The notes beneath the pieces are model-generated. The model made no database searches. It was not told where the DNA came from and saw only the letters and a program-made list of their open reading frames with translations. A stretch of DNA of 64,000 bases. Origin: Climacteris rufus. Its lineage: Eukaryota > Chordata > Aves > Passeriformes > Climacteridae. The stretch's first letter is position 1; every line of letters starts with the position of its first letter. The translations under genes were made by a program, and so were the position numbers. The stretch spans positions 62,001 to 126,000 of the forward strand of contig VZRZ01001990.1 in the NCBI GenBank assembly GCA_013398175.1. The letters run 5' to 3'. This document shows, piece by piece, positions 19,990 to 33,529 of this stretch.

Positions 19990-22900
19990 TCTGTATTGTA
20001 AGTGCTGAGTCATGTGAATGCTGGGGGCTGTCCAGGGAAGGCAGGGAAGCAGGTTGCTGAGGCACCAGCCCTCTCACAGCTTGCAGGCTGTGTACATCAG
20101 AGACTGCGGAGACTGCTGGAAGCCGGGATATCGCAGGCTGCTTTTGATCTGCTGACAAAGGCCTGCAATACATCCAGCATTTCCGCCACAGCAACCGCCT
20201 CTGCTTCTGTACAGCACTACAACCCTCTAGTGGAAACTTGGCCCCATCGGCACACCAGTGCTTCTGGCCGTGGCACGAGCTGTTCCTTCCAGGTTTGAAG
20301 CCTGACAGTGATGTAACAGCATCCACATTTCTGAACAGATGTATTGTTACTATTGAATGCTATTTTTTATTATTCTGGCACATAGGAGGCCCAGTCCTGA
20401 AGCAGGACCCCTCCCCTAGCCATGCCCAAGCAAGCAGTCCTGCTTAGCACAGCATGCGAGTAAGCAGGTAACACCCAAGTGGGATAAGAAATCCGTGTGC
20501 TCCACCCACCAGGGTTTCTTCCCGCATTTCCCAGATTCCCAGAGGTTAAAAAATCATCCCATGCAGTATCAGCTTGGTGTAAGTTATATCTCTGCCTAGT
20601 CAAATTTCTGAATATGCCTCTGAGGACTGAGAAAGTGATTCTGCTGGCATGCAGTAAAGAGTGGCCCTGGGCACTTCAGCTCTCACCTGCTCTGAGGTTA
20701 CTTTCTTCTAGCAGAGTAGCAGGTTTAATATTCACAGAAACCTTTCCAATGCCCTTTTGGGATGGGATACTGTGAGGCATGGAACACTGGCCCAAGGCAG
20801 TGGTGTGCCTCTTGCAGATGGCAGTGGGAGCAGGATTAGGCCATGCTTGGAAATAGTCCACCCGTGATAAGTGAAAGGGCAGTAAAGAATGAGAATACTG
20901 TTAAAACCATTCCCTGTGTGATTTTAAATTGGTCTCATTCCAGCTGGAGTGAGCAGGGTGAGTATTCCCATGCAAAAATCCCTTAGTGAGGGGCTCTGCA
21001 GAGCCCAGCAGAGCCCACCAGCACCCTTGCAGAGGACATGCTGACTCCTGGGAGAGGGAAGGACATTGGATGCCATGAGAACCCTTTGGAGCACCTGGGG
21101 GACAGGTACAAACTTCTCAATCCCTTTGGGTAATGAAGACTGCTATCCCTGGAGCCACCAGGGAGAGTGCAGGACATCTCAGCTGCAGCTCTTATCAAGG
21201 CAGTTCTGTGTCTCAAGGGGTGAGGATGGAGAATCAGCCTTTGCATGGCTGGCTGGCTGCAGTGTAGTGAAAGGTACTCTTAGTAGCACTGTTGTGATCC
21301 TCACATCCCATGAAGAGGAGGAGCAGCTCGACCTGGTGTCTATCCTCTGCCCCTCAGTGTACCTGCCCTGGCAGAGGGAAGGCTGCGGACAGGAGAGCAT
21401 CAGCTCTGCTCCATCCTGCCTGCCTGCCAGAGCATCCCACTGCTCCCAGTGCATAGAGACGCAGAGGCTGGCAAAAGTGAGATTTGTCCCCAGAGGACAA
21501 ACAGCCTCCACAGTGAGATGTTTTTCCCCTTTAGAGGAGAAATAAATAACTTTTCAATTTCAGCTGCAGGGATCTTCACACTGCAAGATGATTTCATCAG
21601 ACAGAGGAGCTCCTGGGGCTTGGTGCTGGCTGCTACTGAGCTGCTCAGATGCTGTCCTCTGGGACCTTCCTGCTCATCCTCGGGGGAAGGGAACCAGACA
21701 CCAAAGGGCAGCTGTGTTGTGGGGTGCAGAGAGGAAATGGGGTGTGGTTTTCATCTGAAAAATTAAAGGCGTGATGGCGTTGCAGTGGAGTTAAACTCGC
21801 AGTTATGGCAGTGCTCTTTCTGCCCTTTGGGAACTGGCAGGGGCTTGCCTGTGTGCTGTGACCTCTTGCAAGGCTAGGGGATGCTTTGGGAGGCTCTGGA
21901 GCATCAGGCTGCTGCCTGCTGTGCTGCTATTTGCCACCACTCCTACAAGCATACGACTGATTTATTGTTCCTGTGTCTTCCCAAGAGAGTGCCCCTGCAG
22001 CCTTCATCCCCAAACAATGTTTTCTGTGCTTTTGGCACAGCACTCAGAGGGTGTCAGTCTGATCCAGCAAGAGCCCCCTTTGTGCTCTGGGATTAAACAG
22101 AACAGCATGATATCTCCTGGCCAGCTGCTTCTTGCTATTCCTTTTGCTTCAGCAAAGGACTTTCTTTCCAAAAGGCAGTGCCAGCCTTCCCACTGCCCTC
22201 AGCAGACAGGAGGGGATGGCGAAGGTCCCTGCCAGCAGCTGTGGGGCTGCAGTCCTGCGTCCCTGTGCTCTCCCAGTGCCGTAGGGAACATACACCTTTG
22301 CTGGTGGACAGATATACATCCTTCTTTCAGCCTAGGCATCTTCTGACACAAAGCAAAGCAGGCAGTCATTTATCACAGTTCAAGCTGCAGCTCAGTCCTG
22401 AGCTATGTTTAACAATACTGAGGTTTCTTGGGGTGTATCTTGCTCCACTTGCTTTCAGCAGAGGCATTGCTGAAGAGCAGAAAACAATAGTTTTCATGGC
22501 ATGACCCACTGCTTGGTTCAGCTCTGACCTCATTCCCCAAATCTCACGAGCCCACTCTCCCTGCTCCCTTCAGGATGTTTCCCAAGCATTCCCTTCAGTG
22601 TCAACCTCACTCGTTCATCCCTCTCTGTGTTTGTTTTCCCCTCCACATCCCTTCTTCTGATCAATACGCTTACTGGCAGGACCACCTGGTGAGCTGTACA
22701 GGGACCTGATCTGGCTGAAAACAACCTTTTTCCCTCCCTTATTAGCTTGTTTGTAAGCCACCTCAATTCCCCGATCCCCATTTCTGCAGACGGGGACCTT
22801 AACAGAGGCACTTGTGAGGCTCAAGGTGCATCCCCTCTGCGTGGTGTAAATACTGTGCTGATGTATCAGTCTTGAGATGCTCCTACGGGGCTTAGGTCTC

Positions 22901-25900
22901 CTTCCCCTAGTTCACACCGAGTCACCACAGGGTCACCCAGAAGCCAACCTCCTCCTACTGTCAATGGGATTGACACAGCATCCCATGCAGCATGGAAAAC
23001 ATGACTGACCTTGGCTTCTTGCCCAGCTTGCAACCTCTGCTGCAGATCTCTGACAGCACAGACCCTACTCATGACATATTAGTGATGCTGTTGACAAATG
23101 TGAAATAGCAGCAGAAAGCTCTGTCCAAGCGTGTTATGGGGACCAAAAACCCTGCTGGACACTTCTTGTCCCACCCACAGTTGGCTGGGCTCCCGGGCTG
23201 CTATATTTCAGAAAAGGACTTTCATTTACTTAGTCTAGACTCTTTAGGGTCTTTAGTTTGTAGGTTTGTAGGGTTTTTTTCTGACTGAAATAGAAGGATA
23301 CAGCTCTTCTATCAAGACTGGTAGCAGCACAGACTTGGCTCAAATTTAAAGAGCTTGCTAATAACACACTAGCTCCAACTCATTGGCTAAAATCAGCTGA
23401 ACTTTTCCTGTTCACACACAATTCACACTGCCTTGGAAACAGTCTTTTATAGCAGAAATGAAAATCAGAAAGGTGGCTAAACGGTGATACACTCCTCCCT
23501 GTTCACAGCCCAGCCATCCCATCTAGGTGTCCTGAGCCAGCAGGCTGTTTGCTCCCATGAGGTGCCAAGGCTCTATCTCACCAGAGCCACCTCTGTCCTG
23601 TGGGATTGCATGCACGTCCCCAAGCCTGGCATGTCTCAGATGCTGCAAGTCTGGAGCTCAAGACTTACCACATTTGCACCTCAGTAACAGCTATCTCCAG
23701 TATTTCACTGTAAAATGTGTTTGGAAGAGGCTGACCTGGTTTCCAAGGTGTTGAGTGTCCTGGATCACCACTCTGTGGTGGGCTGATCTGGTAGGCTGAC
23801 TCCCCCTTTGTCTCTCTTCTCTCTGCTCTCCCAGATCCCCTGTGACACATTCTGGTTTCCCCCTGCACTGTGTGGTCTGAGGAGCACTCAGACAACAGCG
23901 TACTCAACGTGCTGATTTGAAACAGCAGGATCCCACCAGGGCCATGTTCCCAGCACTCATCAGGCACTGGGCACAATGTGCTGTGTATTTGCTTACTGTG
24001 GGATGCAGAGATGCTCATCTGTGGCCATGGGCATTCCAGACCCCCCGGCAGCTGTGTGATGTGCAGGGCTGCCCCAGGGTAACCTTTTGCACTGCTGAAT
24101 GGTTGTGAGGGGATCTGGATGGGTCTCCCATGAGCTGCCACTGTGCAAATTATGAGTGGCAAGTAAGGTTGAGTTGTGAGGTTGCACATGGCATGGCAAG
24201 GCTGCAGCTTCAAATACCACTGAGCACATTCGATGTCTTGCAGGCACTGGAAGGAGATGGTTCATAACTTTGTGTGCTTATCCCACTCTTTGTTCTCCCA
24301 GTCCCCAGTTTTCCCAGTGTCTCATCCCCAACTTTGCTTCAGCACCAGCACTCAGCAAATCTTTCTCTGAACCACTCCATTCCCCCAAATGACAGAAGAC
24401 CACTCATTTCTACAGAAACATTTCTGTGGGTTACATCTGTCTGCAAAATAGTCTGAGTGGTCAGATCTTCTGCAAGATTAATTGCAGGATGGAAAGTTGT
24501 GTTTTGTTGTGTCTGTGAGGTGTGTTCAGCTTGGTGTAGCTGAAATTGCACTTGAAGATGTCTGAGTAGTTCTGGTGTTGAACTTGGGATCAGTGCAGGA
24601 TCATCATGTGCAGGCTCAAATGCTTCTTTTAAATACAGCCAGAATTAATAGAAGGCTTGGGGAGTGTCATTCTGTTTGCCTTGTTCTTACACTTAGTCAC
24701 AAAAATCTCACTCTCAGCCACCATCAAGGGTAGGATCAACATGAATTTTTTGGGTTGACTCAGTACTGTTGATCTTACGTTATGGTGAATTTCTGTTCCC
24801 AGCTAATTTTACAAAGTACACCACGGCTGTCCAGCAAGGTGAGGGGAACAGAGCAGTGATGCAAATCAATTAAGAGACACCCTGCCAAATTTATTCTTTT
24901 GTCAAAAGATTCAGCAAATGACTGCAGGATGGTACAAATGGGCTTTATTAGTGTTGCATGAGAACTCAGCACTGTAAATGAAAGAAAGATCAGTCCGCAG
25001 GCCCTCAAGAACATAGCTGGGCAGGGCTTGTTCTCTCCCTCCACATCTGATGACCATGAGTCACACACAGACTTCAAGCCTGGATGGCATCAACCTGCTC
25101 CAGGGCTTACAATGGAGAAGTAGCCACCTCCTAACATTCCCCAGGGGATGAGATCTCTCGGCTGACCTGGGGCATGGCACAATTCTTGTGCAGGAGCTCC
25201 ACACAGCTGCAGCTCCAAGGGCAGTAACATCACTGACATGGGTGTGAACATTCTCCTCGAGGTTTGGGTGAGCGGACACATCCTGGGACTTGCGTTGATG
25301 CCAAGCAGCAGCCCACAGAGTAAAGTATCCCATCAGCATCCCCAGTCCACCCGGGGAAGCTCACACAAGCCTGCACTGCCACATCCCCTGCATGAGCATC
25401 CTATGCTTGGCCTTCTTCAGCAAAAATACCACCAAATGCAAACAAACTCAGGGCAGACCCAAGTCAGATGTGTGCCTCCAGAAGAGCCAGAACAAATCCA
25501 GAGCCAACAGCTGTGAAAATGTGGCTCAAGACAACATTTGGCAGGATCTTGGATGCTCCCACCATCCCCTTCTGGGCTGAGAGAACACAGAGAGTGATGC
25601 AGAGGTTTCTTCAGCACAGCCTGTGTTGTAGCTCTCTGTTTTATAGTGGAGGTGTAGCAAGCCTAAGAAGGCTACACATTCCAGGAAGTTTCTGTATATG
25701 GACAGCTTCCTAATCCTGGTTCAAACCAGTCTGCACTGGGCCTTAGCAAGTGTCTGTTGGGCAACTTTTCATAAAAGTTTCATTCCAAACATGTCAGTGT
25801 TTTTTACTGTTGCTGTGCAGGGTTTTAAACCCAGATGGCAAATTCTAGTTGGCTTTTTCCTATGCTTGACTAGTGTAATATGCTTTACACTAATAAGAGA

Positions 25901-27165
25901 TCTAACACTGATTATTGGTCCAGTTTCTAGGTCCTTCCTTATAAAATGCAGTAGAAATTTACGGGAGGTATGCTTAAGGTATCCATCCCTACCATAAGTG
26001 CACAGTTGTGGTACAGCCTCATGGAAACTATATAAGGGTACATAACTCATTCTTTATATTCATCATCTGTGTGGGCAAAGAAAAAATTAGGACATATATC
26101 CAAAGTTCTGTGAGCAAAGTATAGTGCTCATTATGCCAGGAGACCCTACTGATTACATGATGGCATTTATTACTTTACCATTGACAAAGGTTTTGTGCCA
26201 TGGAGATTTTGGGTACAGGAGTAGGCGTGCCTTGGATGGAAGGCATAGAAAGCACTCAAACAGAACCAGTATCAGCTTCTAGCAAAAGATCTCTCTGTGC
26301 AGTAACTGGAAGAGAAGTAGAGCTGTGTCCCCTGCTCCTAAGGACCTGCCACCATCTAGTGCCTCAAATACTGTAGTCTTGGGCCTGAACTAGGACAAGC
26401 TGAGCCGGGTTAAATCGCCCACTCCTCTGCTGCCTCAGCACATATTATATCACTTAGGTCGGTGCTTTACCAAGAGGTCTCAGGATTTAGTGCAGTTCAT
26501 ATTTGATCAAGCAGAGATCCCCAAGGAACCATTTGAATAGCAGAGGATATGAGTACAAAATATGAAGGGACCACCTGGGCCATTAAACCCAGTCCCCTGT
26601 CATCCCTTACAACCATGTAACAGACATTTAATCCAGAAAAGTCCAACTACCTCCATTCCTCCTCCCCTGTGTGGCTGAAGCCAGCAACATGATATTAAAG
26701 CCGTCACTGAAGGCACATTTTTTGCTGCAAAAAGGCAGAGCTCCCAGAAAATGGAAAGTCTCTGGTGTCTTTGGCCATAATATATCGCTATGAATAACAC
26801 AGTTCCTAGCAATAGCATTTCACACAGAGCCAGACTTGGCATTTCCCCAAACATTTTCTCAGCCATTCTAGAGATTTATAACTAATAATTGCATAGCTGT
26901 ATAAATAATTAGACTCTGAGATTTTGTCTTAACTTTTTTTCTTATAAATAAATCCCTTATTCACAAGCTATATTAAAATAGCTGTTGGTGGTGTAATGTG
27001 CATTTCACAACGGTGACTGGCTTACTTCCTGCCTGGGTACGTTGATTCCATTTCCATTATCTGTACTTTATTTATGCAATTATCAGAACTGTCTTTCATC
27101 AGAAATACACCTATTCCACATGTATAGGTGTGTATCACTGTATTGGAGATGGTTCACATACACAA
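19990..27165. other. Intergenic DNA without recognisable gene
   Basis: I read across both strands for splice-flanked coding segments and found none that I trust. No tRNA-like fold or satellite was seen. A faint, old CR1-like stretch on the minus strand may lie at about 26540-26660, too diverged to call. Confidence 0.4.
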
Positions 27166-27168
27166 ACT

Positions 27169-27720
27169 GTGGTGGTTTAACCCCAGCCAGCAACCAAGCA
27201 CCACACAGCCACTTGCTCACTTCCCTCTACCCCATGGAATGGGGAGGGGAGTTAAGGAAGGGGAAAAAAACCCCATGGGTTGAGATAAGGACAGCTGATA
27301 ATTGAAACAAAGTAAAATCTAATACTAATAGCAACAACAACAACAACAACAACAATAATAATAATAAATAAAAAATATTAAAACTCAGTGGAAAAAAACC
27401 CAGAGGAGTGATGCGTAGTGGAATTGCTTACCACCTGCTCACCAATGCTCAGCCGATCCTTGAACAGCTATCACACTGTCTCCTGGTCAGCAGCCTCCAG
27501 TTTATATACTGAGCATGACATTTTAAAGAAATATCTCTTTAGCCAATTCAGGTCAGCTGTCCTGGCCATGTTCCCTCCTGACTTCTTGTGCAGCTTCTCA
27601 CTGGCAGAGCATGGAAAACTGAGAATTCCTTGACTTAGGGTGAGCACTACTTACAAGAACAAGAACATCAGTGTGTCACCAACATTATTCCCATACTGAA
27701 ACTCAGCAGAGGAACTGTTG
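27169..27720 (+). mobile_element. Solo LTR of an avian ERVL-type element
   Basis: It opens TGTGGTGGTTTAACCCCAGC, followed by 'GCACCACACAGCCACTTGC' and a primer-like 'GGGTTGAGATAAGGACAG'. Then comes an A-rich section with (CAA)n/(TAA)n at about 27337-27372 and 'GTGGAATTGCTTACCACC'. The 3' part with 'CATCAGTGTGTCACCAACAT' is recognisable but diverges after about 27700, so the end is eroded. No internal retroviral genes are adjacent. Confidence 0.78.
27337..27372. repeat. (CAA)n-(TAA)n microsatellite within the LTR
   Basis: About eight CAA units change into about four TAA/AAT units. A-rich triplet expansions at this point are seen in related avian LTRs, including the copy at 63.4 kb with its AATAATAAT run. 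Confidence 0.9.
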
Positions 27721-27724
27721 GTTG

Positions 27725-29960
27725 ATGTCTAGAAGGTTTCTATAGGAAAGCAGAGAGAGCTATAGCAGCACTGCACTCTCACAGGACCTGGTGTTAGCAG
27801 GTATGGATTAAGCATCTAAGAAAGCGAGGGATAAAGAAACACAAAAAAGCAGCACTAGCAATATATTCGCCACTCAAAATTCTACACTTCTCCCATTTCA
27901 GTCTTGGCATGCCCAAAATTGCACAGCTACTTACAGTCAAGAACAGGAAAAGAGATATCAGGTCAGATTTATAAAAGGACAGGCACCCTTAGCACTGGAA
28001 ATAGATGAGCACATTACCTTTCACCAGCTGGAGGCAGATTTACCAGAAGGAGGACATGGGAGGCTAATGGGGCTGTTGCTCTCCCGCCTGATGTTGTGCA
28101 GCCTTGTATGGTTCACACATTGCCCCTCATCAGTGCCACAGCCATATCTGACCCCATTTTAATATCTGCCACTGTCAATCCTTCATGCAGCTTTATCCGC
28201 TCTCCGTTTCTTCCTTTCTTCACTCTTCACCCGAGTTAGCTGAAATCTCTATTCCCGTTCAGGGGATGCAGTTTGCAGCCCATGGGAATTAGCTTATCCT
28301 TGGGGGTGTGCTGCAGGGAGCAAGCAAGGCAAGAGCTGTCTGAGAGCAGACTGACCCTTACGCATACAAAAATGTAAACTCAGAAGATCCAAAAGACCCA
28401 ATAGCCTGTGTTTCCTCCACACTTGATTGTCTTTCCATTGTATGCCAGCTGGGTGCTATTGTGAGCTAAAAGCAACAGAGCTGCAGCAAGAGGGTCAGGG
28501 AAGACGTGGCCAAGACTGAATCCCACAGCAAAGACTGGGTATAGCCAGCATGGACCTCAGTCCACCTGATATCTACCGTGGAAACTGGACTCACTTTTGT
28601 GTCAATAAACTTGATTCCATGGTTGCGTTGGGACACAAGGTCAAGTAAAGACATTGGCTTCTGGCCCATCACCTCATGCCTCAGCTCTGACCCTGGGCAA
28701 GGTCACTGATTTTGTGCAAGATTTATTTCTCAATGACACTAATTTCTTTTTATCCATCTGAAGACCTTTAGCAGAATGCCAGCAAATACCCATAGTAAAG
28801 CAGGTAGATAAGCACTTCTTTTTCTGCTTATTCTAAAGATGGACACATTTTGCACCACTCAGTTGTAAAACACAGACTCTAACGGGTTGAGTCAGACAAA
28901 AGCAATCTGTAAGAACTCATTACTATTTCTTCGTAACCACATTTTTCTTTTCTCCATTGAGTCCAAGCCTTGCAGCAAGGGTAATAGAAACACTTTTTAA
29001 AATGTACAGATGGATACATGCATACCAATGGATATTATTCTGCTGGAATTCCAAAGAAAATGAAAGGGCTGTGGAGCCAGCAAGTCAGGGTTTGCCACAC
29101 AACTTCCCCTTTCCAGTGCCCCAGCCACACACTGGGTTTTAAATTCAGACCTTGGGAGACCTCCTTGGCATGGGCTTGCATGGGCACGTTTGCTGGGGCC
29201 CAGGCCAGCTGCTTCCTGAACATGTTTCCCTCACACCGCATGCAGGGGTTGAATGGAGCCCTGAGTACTCTCCAAAACAGAACATTTTGATTTTGCTTGC
29301 TGGCAGGAGGTTCACTTGTTCCTGACTTTTGTTGAGGAGTATTGGGGAGCAGTTGGTACCCCAAAGCCAAGGCAGGGCTGTCAAACAGTCAGAGTAGTTG
29401 GCTGGCTGCTGGAAGGGGGCCAGGAAAGACATTAGTCATTCTACTTACTAGAAAAATCTTCAGTAACTGCCAAGTGTTTCCTGGTCCTATGAGGCTTTGT
29501 TTGTTGGTTTTTTTTTTTTTTTTTTCCCATTTCTTTGGCCCATTGAGTTTTGGTTTTGATATTACCTTGTGAAATGAAATGATTCTGTGATTCTATGAAA
29601 CACTCCAGAGAACCTCTGCCTTTAGCAGCCAAACCTGTCATCTGCCTCGTGAAGCACGATCCCCAGGGACCTGCAGCTGCAGGACGGCTCCGCTGCTGCA
29701 CAGCCCTCAGAGGAGCATCCCTCAGAGAGCACCCAGACACTGCTGCCACTGCCGTGAGCTCATCTGTCTTCTTAGAAGGCAGGGGCATTGTAAGAAAGTC
29801 AATCTATTCTTTACACCACTGGGTACCTTTGTGGGTCACATCACACTGTATGTAGAAGGGAATGAGGGGGATGAACTCACGTTTATCGCAAAGTTTCACA
29901 TAATTAGAAGGACTTTCTGTCAGGGCCCATGCTGGCCCATGGAGTGCAGTAAGATGTGGT
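27725..29960. other. Intergenic DNA without recognisable gene
   Basis: No supported exon. A poly-T run lies at about 29508-29525, and a tail-like GATTCTGTGATTCTATGA at about 29581-29598 suggests a CR1 remnant reduced to its 3' octamers. Confidence 0.4.
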
Positions 29961-29989
29961 CAGGGCAATGTGGTGGGAACAGCCAAACT

Positions 29990-30420
29990 CTTCCCTGATG
30001 AGGAGACCTGTGGGACTGAAAGGCTGGAGCACACCTCATATAGGGCTACTTTGTCTGCAGTTAGTCACTTCATAACCCACAGGGAAGGCATTCCTACTGA
30101 TGTTAAGCTATGTCCTCTCCAGGATGCAACGAAGTTAGAGAAAGAGCAGACAAGTAAAATGATCAAGGTAATGAAGCAACTTCTAAGGAAGGCTCTGGAG
30201 AGAAGGACACTGGGTTTATGACTGACATTTGCAAAATCATGAAGGCAGAGGATGAGATGAATGCAGAATGTTTTTCATCACTACAACTAGGGGAAGCATG
30301 ATCAAACTAGTGTGGATTAGTCTAAGACAGATGAAACTGCTTCTTCATGTTTAGGGTAGTGAGCCCTCCTCAGTTGAGCCTAACTGAACTTTGTCATGGA
30401 AGGATCTAGATGGACCATAT
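29990..30420 (+). mobile_element. Old, diverged CR1-like LINE remnant
   Basis: The phrases 'GGCTCTGGAGAGAAGG' near 30191, 'TTGCAAAATCATGAAGGCAG' near 30228, 'ACTACAACTAGGGGAAGCAT' near 30280 and 'GCTTCTTCATGTTTAGGGTA' near 30339 follow the order of older CR1 subfamilies (the 'AAAATCATGAATGGC ... CAAGAACTAGGGG ... TACTTCTTCA' landmarks). Divergence is high and the ends are uncertain. Confidence 0.5.
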
Positions 30421-30439
30421 GCAAAACTGAACAAAGGAA

Positions 30440-33400
30440 TGAGCCAGAAACCAAGCAGTGCATTGGTCAAGGAAGGCCAGGGTCCATCATCTCCTCTTTT
30501 ATTAATCACTGTCATAACCACTGTGCACGTGTCTCTAGTGTATATTCATCGATAATTTTTATTTAAGCCTTGTAGGTACTCACGTATCTGGCTTATTACA
30601 AGCACACATCCTCAGCCTGTAATTCTTGCACAAAAAGCAAAATAAGAATTAAGAGCTGTGATTTATAAGAGTGAGTAAGGCAGTGTTTAACCTAGCCAGC
30701 TAATTCTTCTTCAAAGCCCTGCTGAAAGCTACAGGCAGGCTTCCAGAATGTGAGTCTTTCTTCAGTATATCCTATAATTTGAACAAAGGTTCAGCTGGAG
30801 TTCTAAATTACTGAGGAAAATTGGTTCTTCTCTGTCTGGTTTCCACCAGTTCTGCAAGGATCCAACAAAAATTGAAATGAAACTTCCTAAAATTTCAAAA
30901 TATGCTGTAGCCCTTGGAAGTTAGTGAGAAACACTAGTGCAATAACCCACCAGCATGGTTGACTGCAAAAGAAACTGGACCTCTAGCTGCAGCATGACAT
31001 GAGCACTGTGCAGAGCAACAAATGCTGGATCATATATGAGGAGGAATTCCTCATCAACCTAAGTTAGTGGCAGCCACGAGGAGGGGTTTGGGGTCCCCAC
31101 TTTCCATTCAACCTATATGGAAAGAAATGTGGAAATGGCCAAACCACCCCCCACTCCAAGTCAGACATAAACTTCAGCAAGCCTAAAGGAAACATGTTTG
31201 TTAGAAATTTTGGTGCTTCTACCCATGCACATTTCCAACGAAAGGCCAAGAAACATCACAAGGGAAATACTCTGCTTTTCCAGAATGCTCAGTAGCTATT
31301 CTTGAACATTGTAAGAAATTTGTTGTGGGTGAGGTTGCAGGCAGGTTGCATGCAGCTGCAAGTGGAGTTTGGCAGAATGCAGAGAGAAGAACCTGCTGTA
31401 TAGCTCAGCATGTTTAATGGGAGCATTAACCTCTTATACCCAGCTCATTTGGGATACAGGAGACTGCAGGTTCAATTTGACTTATTGTGGAAACCCTTCA
31501 CTCTGGAAATGTTTGGTGCACGTAGACTTGTTTAACAAACTTGTGGAGAAAGCTGCAGAGTGAACATCTATCATCTTTCGGGGATGCCCAATCTATAGGA
31601 TTTAACAATTTTAACTTTTTTAGCAATTATTTTGTAGCTTTGACCCTCCAGCAGAGAACAGAGAAGAGCTTCGTGAAGTGAATGTTAATACTGAGCTACT
31701 TTGGGCTTGGTAGAAAGAGAAGCAAAAATCTGAATAGTTACAGCCTTTGAAGAGACAGCCATTTCACAGGCTGGTCCCAAACTTTTACAAATTTGTGCAG
31801 TGGCTACAGGCTTCTGTTCTGCTGAGCACCCTGATGACAAAGGCAGGAATTTCTCACAGCAGCAGGGCATCTTTCAGCAGCCTCAATGGGTAGCCTTCTC
31901 CCTCAGCTGTGCTGTTTGTGGAGGGACATACAGACCTGTCCTGGAAACCTAGCCAGCTTACTAATAATCTTTAAAAAAAGAAGAGGTGAGGGGTTATTCC
32001 TGGTTTGCTGACCCAGAGATGGCAGTCAGTAAGTGTTCAGCTGTGGAATGTCCATAAACACTTAGCAGCACAAGCTGCTGAAGGTGGCAGTGCTGCAATG
32101 AGAAATGTTTGTAGACCCACAGCTTGAAAAGTCAAAAATTTGGCCAGTACTTCAGCAAAGGACTTACACTGATATACAGGTCAGCAAGTAGGTAAAGGAA
32201 AGCAGACAAATAATTTTGTCCCCCTCTTATGATTTTGAAAACATGAGCACATCACACTTGTCGTTAAAACCACGATGTCCTTTCTCATTATATCCATATC
32301 TTAGATATAGCATAATCAATTCAAGGACTTTTCCAGCTCCCCATGAGATTTCAACCAACAGATGGCAGCAGCCCTATTCATAATGTCACTACTGTTGCAA
32401 TTTTGGTTCTCATCCAGGCACGTGGTCGCCAGCTTCCCTGGGATGCTCCAGACCTCACTGATGTGCCTGTGATCAGAAGGGCACCAGAAATGTCCCTGTA
32501 ACTGAAGGAGTGGCCATGAAACACAAAGAGTCTCCACTGGCTCAGTCTCCATTGTTTTCTTGGGGACAGGATGGCTTAAATGAGACTACAGATGCCCCAG
32601 AAAGCACAGCTGAGCCCTGCTAGAGACATTGAACACCACAGCCTCGCAAGTTGCATAGCAGCTGACATCCAGCACCACTGTTTTTTCATACATGAACTCT
32701 GCATGGTTTATGTAACATTTATTTAGGCACTGCCACCACCCTGTTTGCAAAGCAGCACTTGGCACAAAGCATGTGTGGGTGGTCCTTTTGGTCAAACACC
32801 ACAGGCACTTCTCACTTCTGCTGGCTCCTTGCCACTTGTCATGTAAAAGCATTTGGCTGTTCAGACAGCCACAGGCTTTTCCATCTGACAAACCACTTGA
32901 AACTCAATCTCCTCACATAAAAGTTTTATTTCTCAGCCAGCACTTACCTTTTACTTTACCCAGTCTTTATTTCGTGCATGTAGTTCATTTGTCCATGCAC
33001 ATCAATGATATAAAATTAATTTTTGTGTGGTAATCCAACAGCATCCCCCTCCACCTTTTACACATTTTGCTGTATGTGCAGCATACACTCCAAAGACTAG
33101 ACAGTTTACCAAAACATTTCCTTGTCCTGTACACTACACTGGAGAAGGGATTCAGTGGATTAGAGGAGCAGAAGAGAGGTAAGTACTGCAGGGCTGGCCC
33201 CATCCAGCTGAATTCGCTTTTGTTTTCCCAATGGCACCATGATGGTCACCTGCCTCTCCTGGTCACTTCCTATCTCATGGTGAAAGGGAAAGCATGGAGA
33301 TGAATGGAAAAACAACACTGGGAGGTGGCAGCAAAGGTGAAATTGTGGGTCTGTTGCTGAAGGGGGAAGGGGATCTGGTGACAAATGGACATGGAAGATG

Positions 33401-33525
33401 CTGATGTACCAAATGCCACCCTTGTCTTGGTTATTCCAGTATGGCTTTCCTTCAGCAATCCCAGGCTCCTGAGACTCATGGAAGTGTCTGGAGCAGAGAA
33501 GAGTTACTCTCACTGAAGGAAGCTC
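30440..33525. other. Intergenic DNA without recognisable gene
   Basis: No exon, RNA gene or well-defined repeat could be supported. Confidence 0.4.
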
Positions 33526-33529
33526 AATT